Source: Bacillota bacterium (GTDB lineage Bacteria > Bacillota > Clostridia > Oscillospirales > Ethanoligenentaceae). From it: 12,308 nucleotides of DNA. The notes under the pieces were generated by a model, which did not search any database, was not told the DNA's origin, and saw nothing but the letters and a program-made list of their open reading frames with translations. The stretch covers positions 1 to 12,308 of the forward strand of contig JAEWAU010000059.1 of assembly GCA_023391535.1 (NCBI GenBank), in the 5' to 3' direction. The translations under genes were made by a program, and so were the position numbers. Below, one piece after another: positions 6,409-12,308 of this stretch (within the stretch, counting starts at the first letter, position 1; each line of letters starts with the position of its first letter).

Positions 6409-7344
6409 CTACTGCGCGGCGCCGGAATCCATCCGCATCACGATATCCTGCGGAAAATCGCCGAACCGTGCGCCGAACAGGCAGACGCCGCCCGCGTGCT
6501 CGGCTTCCTCCTTCAGTCCGATGCGCAGCGTGATATACGGGCGCTCGGAAAGGTGCAACTCGCCGAGCGTCACGTCGGAAACCGGGTTTTCGTCCAGAAA
6601 AGAACCTTTCGGGGTCACGCGCCAGGTTTTGAGCAGGCCGTATTGGAAAAGGGCATCGGGCCACCAGGGCGGGTTGAAGTGCCCGCGCCGCCCGCCGAAA
6701 TTTCCCGGGCTCCGCCAGGTGCCGACCTGGGCTCCGCACACCCACAGCGTAATGTCCGAAGGGCGCGCGGTGCCGCTCAGCGGCGCCCCGGAGCAGGCTT
6801 CGAACGAGAATTCCAGAAGCTGCGCGCTGGCGTGGGAGCCCAGCGGATTGGGAAACCGGTATTCCACGAAGCCGTTTGCGAACCACAGAAGCTGCGCGCT
6901 CACGCGTTCCGGAAAATAAAAGCACCGGGGGACGTTCGGCAGGCCGATGCTCAGGCGTTCGTTCACGAGCCCGCAGTCCGGCTCAACGCGGCAGTCCGTA
7001 AAGGCGCCGATGGGCATGCCGAACGAAACGGTGCTCAGCGGCTGCGCCTGCTTCGGGTCGCTCAGCCGGATGGCGACGGAATCGTGCGCGCGGCTGCTGA
7101 GCTTCATGGAACCGCGGATTCCGGGCTGCAGCTCCGTTTCGATGAGCCCCGCGCTCTCGAGCACCTTCACATGCAGCGCCGCCGTGGAAACGGGAATCTT
7201 CAGCTGTTCCGCAATCTCGTTGATATTGAGGCTGCCTTCGCCCAGCAGCTCCAGAATATCCAGCCGCACCTCGTTGCCCAGGGCTTTGGAGATGGTCATG
7301 ATCTCCCTTTTGTTTTCGGGGCCGAACACAAGTTCCCGCGGCAT
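6409..7344 (-). CDS. ArsR-type transcription regulator with long C-terminal domain
   Basis: This 311-residue protein has an N-terminal winged helix of the ArsR type (about 15-85): ISKALGNEVRLDILELLGEG (18-37), recognition helix region VSTAALHVKVLESAGLIE (52-69) and a wing (70-82). The remaining 225 residues look beta-rich and have many aromatic residues, for example NPPWWPDALFQYGLLKTW (224-241). They may be a jelly-roll or sugar/ligand-binding domain, but I cannot name the family. No metal-binding CxC typical of ArsR/SmtB is present in the helices, so metal sensing is unlikely. ATG 7344 has GGAGG 11 bases upstream. The next ATG (residue 16) has a site too close to use. The gene ends 31 bases before the TSUP promoter, which it might control. 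Its own upstream region contains the 8-bp tandem repeat. Confidence 0.85.
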   Translation of the reverse strand: MPRELVFGPENKREIMTISKALGNEVRLDILELLGEGSLNINEIAEQLKIPVSTAALHVKVLESAGLIETELQPGIRGSMKLSSRAHDSVAIRLSDPKQAQPLSTVSFGMPIGAFTDCRVEPDCGLVNERLSIGLPNVPRCFYFPERVSAQLLWFANGFVEYRFPNPLGSHASAQLLEFSFEACSGAPLSGTARPSDITLWVCGAQVGTWRSPGNFGGRRGHFNPPWWPDALFQYGLLKTWRVTPKGSFLDENPVSDVTLGELHLSERPYITLRIGLKEEAEHAGGVCLFGARFGDFPQDIVMRMDSGAAQ

Positions 7345-7382
7345 ACCGTCGCCCGCCTCCCGGAAAAATTTGGGGTCGTATC

Positions 7383-7419
7383 TTGTCGTATTGTCGTATT
7401 GTCGTATTGTCGTATTGTA
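7383..7419. repeat. 8-bp tandem repeat upstream of the ArsR-type gene
   Basis: Four exact copies of TTGTCGTA (7383-7390, 7391-7398, 7399-7406, 7407-7414) are followed by a partial TTGTA. On the minus strand they read as TACGACAA units 39-75 bases upstream of the regulator start. No strong promoter is visible on either strand in this 7345-7640 gap; TTGTCG with TATTGT is only a weak plus-strand match. Confidence 0.9.
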
Positions 7420-7435
7420 TGGATCAAAAAGCGCC

Positions 7436-7520
7436 CGAAAATTCACGCCAAAACTTTGCGCGAAGGGTTTAGCGCGGATTCGATTCACAATTTATGGGAT
7501 TCAGTTCTGAAGAACAGTAT
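7436..7520. repeat. Diverged copy of a dispersed hairpin element
   Basis: This intergenic stretch aligns with 2771-2840: both contain a CCAAAA/GCAAAA-CTTT arm, GGGTTT, CGCGGATT and, further on, GAAGAACAGTAT. The stem is weaker here, with G-T pairs and mismatches. A small palindrome GTTCTGAAGAAC lies at 7504-7515. No T-run makes it a terminator. Confidence 0.45.
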
Positions 7521-7640
7521 ACCAAAGGCGCGCGGCGGTGGCAAGCTCCGCGGAGGATTTGAATCTGCGGCCAAACAGGTGTATCATAAAACCATCCGGC
7601 AAAAAGCCGACGAACAAATTCAGCAAGGGAGCGACCAGCG

Positions 7641-8087
7641 ATGTCGAAAATCGATACGGTACGGCAGGAAATGATGAAGGCCCTCAAGGAGAAGAACATG
7701 GAGCGGAAAAACGCGCTCTCCGTCCTTCTCGCGGCGCTCAAAGCCAAGTGGATCGACAAGCGCGCCGATCTCACCGAGGAAGAGGAAAACGCCGTTATCT
7801 TCAAGGAGATCAAGCAGGTGCAGGAAACCATCGACACCGCGCCGGCCGACCGCACGGAGCTCATCGCGGAATGCAGGGAAAAGATCCGCGTCTATTCGGA
7901 GTTTGTGCCCAAGCCCATGGACGAAACCGAAATCCGCGAGACGATCCGCGGCGTGCTCGCACAGCTCGGCCTTTCCGCCCCCGCGGCCAGCGATAAGGGC
8001 AAAATCATGAAGGTCCTGATGCCCCTCGTGAAGGGCAAGGCCGACGGCGCGCTCGTCAACCGCGTGCTGGGCGGGATGCTCGGGTAA
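7641..8087 (+). CDS. yqeY: GatB/YqeY domain protein
   Basis: This 148-residue cytoplasmic protein is a stand-alone YqeY, related to the tail domain of the GatB amidotransferase subunit that binds tRNA. It has the usual length and pattern: MSKIDTVRQEMMKALKEKNM (1-20), VLLAALKAKWIDKR (28-41), LTEEEENAVIFKEIKQ (44-59) and the C-terminal helical domain with KIMKVLMPLVKGKADGALVN (120-139). Its exact role is unknown; a tRNA-related role is inferred from the GatB likeness. The start is ATG at 7641, with AAGGGAG 9 bases upstream. It appears to be a single-gene unit, closed 108 bases downstream by a perfect hairpin terminator. No clear promoter was found in the repeat-rich gap before it. Confidence 0.95.
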   Translation: MSKIDTVRQEMMKALKEKNMERKNALSVLLAALKAKWIDKRADLTEEEENAVIFKEIKQVQETIDTAPADRTELIAECREKIRVYSEFVPKPMDETEIRETIRGVLAQLGLSAPAASDKGKIMKVLMPLVKGKADGALVNRVLGGMLG

Positions 8088-8195
8088 ACCGGGAAAACCG
8101 CAGCCGCGCGCCGTTGTCCCTTCCAAAAGCGCAAAGCAAAAGTGCGAAGCGGATGAAAAGCGGGCCGCCTTTACAGGAAAGCGGGACGCGCGCCG

Positions 8196-8243
8196 CGGGG
8201 GTGTTGCAAAATGATTTAATCCATTTTGCAACACCCCCGTTTT
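8196..8243 (+). terminator. Perfect 18-bp hairpin terminator of yqeY
   Basis: The arms 8196-8213 and 8222-8239 are fully complementary (CGGGGGTGTTGCAAAATG on the left), with an 8-base loop. TTTT follows on the plus strand. On the minus strand no T-run follows and the stop codon of the lactonase gene lies in the loop. It therefore ends yqeY transcripts but is not an obvious terminator for the lactonase. Confidence 0.88.
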
Positions 8244-9373
8244 CCGTATAGCGGGGCGCCTTTACACCCGCCGCGCGCCGCGAAAAACCGCACGCAGGAG
8301 GGCCGGTAGATCCGCACGGAAAGGCCGGTGGGCGAAAGCGCGCCCGATTCCGGGTCGACGCGCAGCGTATCGACTGTTCCGCTCTTCTCGTTGGCCGCAA
8401 GCAGGAATTTGCCGCCCGGCGCCAGCGCGAAATCCCGCGGGCCGTTTCCGCCCGAAGGGAAGCAGCCGCGCGGCTCCAGAAGGCCGGTTTCCCCCGCGCG
8501 GAACACGGCGATGCTGTCGTGCCCGCGCGTAGAGGCGTAAAGCGTGCCGCCGTCCGGGGAAAGGTGCAGCGCCGCCGCCGAATTTTCCCCCAAGGGAACC
8601 CCTTCCGGCAGGGTCGAAACCGTCTGCACCGGCGTAAAACGGAAATTCTCCGTGCAGGCGAACGTCACGATCTCGCAGCTCAACTCCGTGATGAGATAGG
8701 CCGTCCGCTTTTGCGGGCAAAACGCCATGTGCCGCGGCCCGGAACCGGGGCGGAGCCGGATCTCCGGCTCCGAAAGCGCCTGTGCGCGCCCGGTGCTTTG
8801 GTCGAGCCGGTAGAAGCGCACGGCGTCAATCCCCAAATCCACGGCGAAGGCGTATTCTTCCCCCGGCGTGAAATCGGTGAAGTGCACGTGTGGCCCCTCC
8901 TGCCGCCCGGCCACGGGCCCGCTCCCCGCGTGGCGCGCCAGTTCGCAGCGCGGCAGAATCGTGCCGTCCCCTGCAAGCGGGAACACCGCCATGCTCCCCC
9001 CCGTGTAGTTGGCGCACAACAGCAGCGAGCCGGCGCGGTTCACGCTCAGGTAGCAGGGGTCGGCGCCGCCGGTGGGCTGCGCGTTCAAAAACGTAAGCGC
9101 TCCGGCCTTATCCACGCCGAACGCGGCCACGCCGCCGCCCGGTACGCCGGTTTCCGGTACGCCGGTTCCGGGGGCGCCCGCATACCGGGCGGTTTCCATT
9201 ACGGCGTAGAGGCGGCGTCCATCCGGGCGGAGCGCGAGATAGGACGGGTTTGCGAGCGCAACCGGCTCGCCGGCGGGCGAGAGCGCGCCCGTGGCGAGGT
9301 CGAACCGGAAGGGGTAAATCCCCTCGCCGACCGCGTCGGAATAAGCGCCGATGTAAACAAGAGTTCTGCACAT
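8216..9373 (-). CDS. Seven-bladed beta-propeller lactonase family protein
   Basis: This 385-residue protein belongs to the family of YbhE-type 6-phosphogluconolactonase and YkgB. It may hydrolyse 6-phosphogluconolactone or another sugar lactone in the cytoplasm. Propeller motifs repeat through the chain: NPSYLALRPDGRRLYAV (42-58), DPCYLSVNRAGSLLLCANYT (105-124), EGPHVHFTDFTPGEEYAFAV (159-178), GPRHMAFCPQKRTAYLITEL (212-231), SAAALHLSPDGGTLYASTRG (265-284) and GPRDFALAPGGKFLLAANEK (311-330). Residues 66-80 are a Gly/Pro insert encoded by the 15-bp repeat. The domain normally ends near CVRFF (360-364); the last residues, to 385, are encoded by DNA running into the yqeY terminator. I chose ATG 9373 because AGAAGG lies 10 bases upstream; ATG 9379 is only 4 bases away. 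It has its own promoter and a palindromic leader. The exact substrate is uncertain. Confidence 0.9.
   Translation of the reverse strand: MCRTLVYIGAYSDAVGEGIYPFRFDLATGALSPAGEPVALANPSYLALRPDGRRLYAVMETARYAGAPGTGVPETGVPGGGVAAFGVDKAGALTFLNAQPTGGADPCYLSVNRAGSLLLCANYTGGSMAVFPLAGDGTILPRCELARHAGSGPVAGRQEGPHVHFTDFTPGEEYAFAVDLGIDAVRFYRLDQSTGRAQALSEPEIRLRPGSGPRHMAFCPQKRTAYLITELSCEIVTFACTENFRFTPVQTVSTLPEGVPLGENSAAALHLSPDGGTLYASTRGHDSIAVFRAGETGLLEPRGCFPSGGNGPRDFALAPGGKFLLAANEKSGTVDTLRVDPESGALSPTGLSVRIYRPSCVRFFAARGGCKGAPLYGKRGCCKMD
9139..9167. repeat. 15-bp tandem repeat inside the lactonase gene
   Basis: Two units, CCGGTACGCCGGTTT (9139-9153) and CCGGTACGCCGGTT (9154-9167), match the array at 5081-5106 on the same DNA strand. 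Because this gene is read from the minus strand, they encode the loop GTGVPETGVPG rather than a TP linker. Confidence 0.85.
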
Positions 9374-9403
9374 GCGCATGCAGCCTTCTTTCCGTGGCTT
9401 TTG

Positions 9404-9429
9404 CCGCGGGGCGGCGCGCCGCCCCGCGG
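9404..9429. repeat. Perfect 26-bp palindrome in the lactonase leader
   Basis: The arms CCGCGGGGCGGCG and CGCCGCCCCGCGG are perfectly complementary with no spacer. The palindrome lies between the predicted transcription start (near 9434) and the ribosome binding site, so the mRNA would begin with a very stable GC hairpin. It could be an operator or a structure affecting mRNA life or translation. Confidence 0.85.
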
Positions 9430-9440
9430 GGTTTTCCTGT

Positions 9441-9469
9441 ATCCTACCGGATTCGCCCCTGCGTGTCAA
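9441..9469 (-). promoter_or_regulatory. Promoter for the lactonase gene
   Basis: On the minus strand a perfect TTGACA (9469-9464) and TAGGAT (9446-9441, 4 of 6) are separated by 17 bases. Transcription would start near 9434, giving a leader of about 60 bases. Confidence 0.75.
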
Positions 9470-9599
9470 CCGTTCGATACGAAAACGACTCAAAAGCAGA
9501 TAAAAATGCGCATAAAAAGAGGCGCCGCCAACGGACGCAGCCGTTTTGGGTGCCCTGAAAACCGCTTTGGGAGGTTCCGCCGCCCGCCGTGCCGGAAAA

Positions 9600-10709
9600 T
9601 CAGCAGTAGCCCGAAACCACGGCGTTTTTGCCCAGCGACTTCGCGTCGTACAGGAAGCGGTCGGCCCGATCGAGCAGAATGAAGGCGGTGTCGCCCGGCC
9701 GGTATTCCGAAACGCCGAAGCTGCAGGTGACGTGGATGCCGTCGGGAAAGGTTTTTTCGGCGATGCGGGCGCGCAGCCGCTCGCAGAGCAGAATGGCGTT
9801 GTTGACATCCGTTGCCGGGGAGACGATGACGAACTCCTCGCCGCCCCAGCGCGTGATGGTGTTGCGCGAGGGCATGCTGGAGCGCACGATGCCGGTGATG
9901 CCGGTGAGGATGCGGTCCCCCGTCAGATGGCCGTAGGTATCGTTGATTTTTTTGAAATCGTCCACGTCAAAAATCGCGAGCGAAAACACGGAACCGTTTT
10001 GCTGCGCTTCGTCAATCCGTTTTTTGATCTCGCGGTCGAACTTGGGGCGGGTGAAAGCGCCCGTGAGCGTATCGGTATTGAGCCGACGGTTCAGCGACTG
10101 GCTGTCCAGGTAATTGATGTGGCACTGATAATCGAGCCGCCACGTGCCGGCGCCTGCGAGAAGCAGCGCGGCGCCGATGTACAGCCACCCGGCGAAAATA
10201 TCCGAGCCCGCGTGGGGCAGGCTCACCAGCGGCGTGAGCGCGCCCGCGGTGCCCGTCAGCAGCAGCGCGCAGATGGCCGCGTAGGTCCATTTGTTTGGAA
10301 GGATGAAGATCAGCGCCAGCAGCAGCACGGTGCACAGGGCGACGCAGAGAAAATCCGTTTTCCCGTGCAGCAGCAGCAGAATGCCGAACAGCGGCGAAAA
10401 AGACGCCTCCGCCAGCGTGATGGACACGGTATAGGAGCGGTACGTGCGAAACCGCCCCAGCAGGAAAAAAACGGCGGCGAAAAAGATCACGCCGAGGAGC
10501 CAGACGAAAAAATCCCGCTCCAAGCGCCCGCTCCGGTGGAAATAGAAAAGAGGAATATCCAGAAGCAGAAAAAACAAATAAGCCACGATCACATTGGGCA
10601 GAAGCGAACGCTGCTGCCGTTTGAAGATGTAGCTTTCGTAAGCGCTTTCCCTGCGTTTGTCCCGGAAAGTGCCAAGCCAGGTCAGTTCCTGCTTGAAAGT
10701 TGGGTTCAT
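9600..10709 (-). CDS. Membrane-bound GGDEF diguanylate cyclase
   Basis: The protein makes cyclic di-GMP from two GTP. Its 369 residues comprise a cytoplasmic start (1-35), about six membrane segments (roughly 36-56, 66-86, 94-114, 118-138, 142-162, 170-190) and a C-terminal GGDEF domain (about 208-369). The domain shows DTLTGAFTRPKFD (213-225), FDVDDFKKINDTYGHLTGD (247-265) with metal ligand Asp248, the intact active site RWGGEEF (287-293) and VTCSFGVSEY (327-336). The RxxD inhibitory site is absent: the corresponding positions are Pro280 and Asn283, so product inhibition through it is not expected. No PAS, GAF or EAL domain is present; the membrane part is probably the sensor. ATG 10709 has GGGAGG 5 bases upstream. 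It lies 46 bases after the CrtO-like gene and is probably on the same transcript. No clear terminator follows. Confidence 0.94.
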   Translation of the reverse strand: MNPTFKQELTWLGTFRDKRRESAYESYIFKRQQRSLLPNVIVAYLFFLLLDIPLFYFHRSGRLERDFFVWLLGVIFFAAVFFLLGRFRTYRSYTVSITLAEASFSPLFGILLLLHGKTDFLCVALCTVLLLALIFILPNKWTYAAICALLLTGTAGALTPLVSLPHAGSDIFAGWLYIGAALLLAGAGTWRLDYQCHINYLDSQSLNRRLNTDTLTGAFTRPKFDREIKKRIDEAQQNGSVFSLAIFDVDDFKKINDTYGHLTGDRILTGITGIVRSSMPSRNTITRWGGEEFVIVSPATDVNNAILLCERLRARIAEKTFPDGIHVTCSFGVSEYRPGDTAFILLDRADRFLYDAKSLGKNAVVSGYC

Positions 10710-10755
10710 GTCCGCCTCCCGGCCGGACGGAACCGCCCCGGGCTTCTGCCGGAGC

Positions 10756-11277
10756 CTACACTTTGGCGGCCGACCATTCCACGTTCCCGGCGGAATGGTT
10801 GCGCTTGAGCAGGCGGATAAGACGGGGACGGTTGTACCGCTGTATGATTATGTAAGGAAGATTGAGTATGACGGAGAGTAGAAAGATAAGCAGAGCAGAC
10901 ACGATACTGTCCCACAGAAGGGACAGCACGGACGAGAGGATAATCATCCAATGGGTAAATTCCGCCTTGCACGACTCGATGAGGAAGACGTCCAGATAGT
11001 GATTGTCGAGCTCGGCAAGGTGTTTTTTATTGAACCGCCATTTCATGAAGTCGCTGATGTCGGGCAGCTTCGATTTCCAATATTTTACTCCAAATAAGCG
11101 CTCGTAAACGCGGCCGCCGTGTTCCCAGCGGCGTTCGCGAAACATCCATCTTTTATAGGAATACAGGCTCTTCGGGAGCTGATCGCCGATGATCGTCATC
11201 GCAACGGAAACAAGAATGAATACAAGGAGGCTCACATTGAAAAAATGCAACCGCCACAAAGACGTAAAGCCCGCCAT
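10756..11277 (-). CDS. CrtO-type acyltransferase homologue (membrane protein)
   Basis: This 173-residue protein resembles staphylococcal CrtO, glycosyl-4,4'-diaponeurosporenoate acyltransferase, which adds a fatty acyl chain in the last step of staphyloxanthin synthesis. Shared segments, compared from memory, are RRWEHGGRVYERLFGVKYWK (49-68), KAEFTHWMIILSS (104-116) and NLPYIIIQRYNRPRLIRLLK (139-158). Membrane segments lie near 10-30 and 112-145. No other carotenoid gene is in the window, so a different acyl acceptor, perhaps another glycolipid, is likely. ATG 11277 is chosen because GGGAGG lies 5 bases upstream. The frame stays open further up to 11481, but that stretch has no site and lacks membrane or family features. 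The gene is clearly AT-richer than its neighbours (about 47% GC in a sampled 60 bases), hinting at transfer. It appears to be co-transcribed with the GGDEF gene. Confidence 0.85.
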   Translation of the reverse strand: MAGFTSLWRLHFFNVSLLVFILVSVAMTIIGDQLPKSLYSYKRWMFRERRWEHGGRVYERLFGVKYWKSKLPDISDFMKWRFNKKHLAELDNHYLDVFLIESCKAEFTHWMIILSSVLSLLWDSIVSALLIFLLSVILNLPYIIIQRYNRPRLIRLLKRNHSAGNVEWSAAKV

Positions 11278-11488
11278 AAAAACCTCCCGTTGGCTAAACT
11301 CGCCGTCCTGCGAGGCCGGAAAATTCCCCAAGCCGGCCTGCGGCCGCGGCACTTTATCAGTGTTGCACCGCCTCGGCTTTCTATACGCGGGGAAAGGCGC
11401 GCTTGGAGCCTGGAAAAATACGGTTTGCCCGGCCGGCTGCCCGCAGGCGGGGCTTTTCGGCCGCTTGGAAAGAAAAAACACATTCTAT

Positions 11489-11517
11489 ATTTTACCCCCC
11501 GCCCGGAATTTTGTCAA
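11489..11517 (-). promoter_or_regulatory. Consensus promoter for the crtO-like/GGDEF unit
   Basis: On the minus strand a perfect TTGACA (11517-11512) is followed by a 17-base spacer and TAAAAT (11494-11489, 5 of 6). Predicted start near 11482, with a long leader to ATG 11277. Confidence 0.8.
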
Positions 11518-11571
11518 ACAAAAGTCACGCGAAAAAGAGGCGGCGAGGCGTGTCGAAAATGGGGCTGCATA

Positions 11572-11605
11572 TTTTCATTTTGCGGAAGGCATGGTATACT
11601 ATACC
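11572..11605 (+). promoter_or_regulatory. hpf promoter with palindrome over the -10 box
   Basis: TTTTCA (11572-11577, 4 of 6), a 17-base spacer and TATACT (11595-11600, 5 of 6) form the promoter. A TG lies one base before the -10 box (extended -10). The perfect palindrome GGTATACTATACC (11593-11605) covers the -10 and could be a repressor site. Start near 11607, leader about 87 bases. Confidence 0.7.
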
Positions 11606-11693
11606 CATAAACCGGGCCGTCGGGCGGCTCATAACCGGCAGTTTGCCGCATCTCCGATTTTTCCCCCGGCTTCCGGGGCAAAGGAGGATTCAA

Positions 11694-12209
11694 ATGAACA
11701 TCATCATCACAGGGCGAAAGGTCATTCTTAAGGAAGCGTTCAAACAGCGCGTGGAGCAGAAGCTCCGAAAGCTCGACAAGTTCTTCGAGGAGGACGCCGA
11801 GGCGCATGTCACCGTTCGGGTGGAGAGAGAACGCCAGATCGTGGAGGTCACCGTGCGAAACCGCGGCATGATTTACCGCGCCGAGGAATCCACCAAGGAT
11901 ATGCTGAGCTCGTTTGACAGCGCCGTGGATGTCCTCGTGCGCCAGATCAACGGCAATAAAGCGCGGCTGGCAAAGCGCCTGCGCGCAGGGGCATTCGAGG
12001 GCGAACAGCTCGGGCAGCCGGAGGATTACGGCGAAATACGCATCAAGCGCTTCCCCGTCAAGCCCATGAGCGTGGAAGAGGCGATTCTTCAGATGGACAT
12101 GCTCGGCCATGCCTTCTTTACGTTTATGGATGCCGATACCCAGCAGATTCGGGTGGCGTATAAGCGGCGGGACGGCGGCTACGGCATTCTCGTGCCCGAA
12201 CAGGGCTGA
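11694..12209 (+). CDS. hpf: Long-form ribosome hibernation promoting factor
   Basis: This protein binds the 30S decoding region and drives pairing of 70S ribosomes into inactive 100S dimers during slow growth. The 171 residues comprise the N-terminal ribosome-binding domain (1-95: MNIIITGRKVILKEAFKQRV, then KLRKLDKFFEEDAEAHVTVR, and the basic helix VRQINGNKARLAKRLR at 82-97). A short linker (98-113) leads to the C-terminal dimerisation domain (114-168: EIRIKRFPVKPMSVEEAILQ at 114-133 and VAYKRRDGGYGILVPE at 154-169). The linker is shorter than in many long-form members, making the protein slightly short for the class. ATG 11694 has AAGGAGG 6 bases upstream. It is transcribed alone from its own promoter, divergent from the crtO-like gene. 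No terminator is seen before the sequence ends. Confidence 0.96.
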   Translation: MNIIITGRKVILKEAFKQRVEQKLRKLDKFFEEDAEAHVTVRVERERQIVEVTVRNRGMIYRAEESTKDMLSSFDSAVDVLVRQINGNKARLAKRLRAGAFEGEQLGQPEDYGEIRIKRFPVKPMSVEEAILQMDMLGHAFFTFMDADTQQIRVAYKRRDGGYGILVPEQG

Positions 12210-12216
12210 GTACTGC

Positions 12217-12244
12217 GTGCGAAACACGCCGTGCGAAACACGCC
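12217..12244. repeat. 14-bp tandem duplication after hpf
   Basis: GTGCGAAACACGCC occurs twice in direct tandem (12217-12230 and 12231-12244), followed by the start of a third, diverged unit (GCGCGAA). It lies 7 bases after the hpf stop codon. No function is visible. Confidence 0.8.
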
Positions 12245-12274
12245 GCGCGAATTTCCGCAGAAACGAGAACAGGG

Positions 12275-12308
<34 letters not shown>

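Larger units (their letters stand above)
11278..11693. other. Divergent regulatory region between crtO-like gene and hpf
   Basis: This 416-base gap holds two back-to-back promoters (11489-11517 minus, 11572-11600 plus). The minus-strand leader is about 205 bases, GC-rich and apparently able to fold (complementary GGCCGGC/GCCGGCC-type segments near 11330 and 11430). I found no recognisable riboswitch consensus in it. Long open frames cross the gap on both strands but lack binding sites. Confidence 0.6.

Noticed and set aside
7383..7419. Possible CRISPR array
   Set aside because: The 8-bp units are adjacent, with no spacers, and no cas genes are present.
5648..7674. Two long plus-strand frames (423 and 433 codons) opposite the permease and regulator genes
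   Set aside because: The opposite strand encodes recognisable proteins across the same bases; these frames have biased composition and no start signals.
8519..10808. Long plus-strand frames opposite the lactonase and GGDEF genes
   Set aside because: They are shadows of well-supported genes and cross the lactonase promoter and palindrome.
11278..11482. Cyclic di-GMP or other riboswitch in the leader before the crtO-like and GGDEF genes
   Set aside because: The leader is long and GC-rich, but I could not find the conserved core of a GEMM, cobalamin or other known riboswitch by eye.

Overview
The window looks like the end of a contig from a GC-rich member of the Firmicutes (Clostridia-like, probably uncultured). 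The evidence is the strong AGGAGG-type ribosome binding sites, sigma-A style promoters, a long-form ribosome hibernation factor, a YqeY-type protein and a GC-rich background with AT-rich promoters. The species cannot be named from the sequence alone. The final 32 bases are all G and are most likely a sequencing or assembly artefact.

Layout: a partial minus-strand start (1-61) diverges from galU (395-1267, +), which has its own promoter and ends at a strong hairpin terminator. A two-gene minus-strand unit follows: a HAD-nucleotidase-like protein (2205-2729) overlapping a primase-like protein (1471-2223), both with altered catalytic residues. Next is a minus-strand run read from 4735 down to 2843: two-TM membrane protein, proC, a glyoxalase and a small membrane protein, closed by a terminator at 2769-2816. 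An NlpC/P60 wall hydrolase (4831-5505, +) converges with, and overlaps, a TSUP-family permease (5483-6325, -). Upstream of the permease lies an ArsR-type regulator with a long C-terminal domain (6409-7344, -).

A 296-bp divergent region with an 8-bp tandem repeat separates the regulator from yqeY (7641-8087, +). yqeY ends at a perfect 18-bp hairpin that also contains the stop codon of the convergent lactonase gene (8216-9373, -). Upstream are a membrane GGDEF diguanylate cyclase (9600-10709, -) and an AT-richer CrtO-type acyltransferase homologue (10756-11277, -), probably one transcript from a consensus promoter at 11489-11517. hpf (11694-12209, +) diverges from it.

Functionally this is mostly housekeeping: nucleotide-sugar supply, proline synthesis, methylglyoxal-type detoxification, wall remodelling and ribosome hibernation, plus signalling and transport genes. 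The most unusual content is (1) the overlapping primase-like/HAD-like pair, (2) a hairpin-forming repeat present in about three intergenic copies, (3) a 15-bp tandem repeat found in two unrelated genes on opposite coding strands, and (4) several palindromes and tandem repeats in regulatory gaps. I found no RNA genes, CRISPR array, insertion sequence or prophage.
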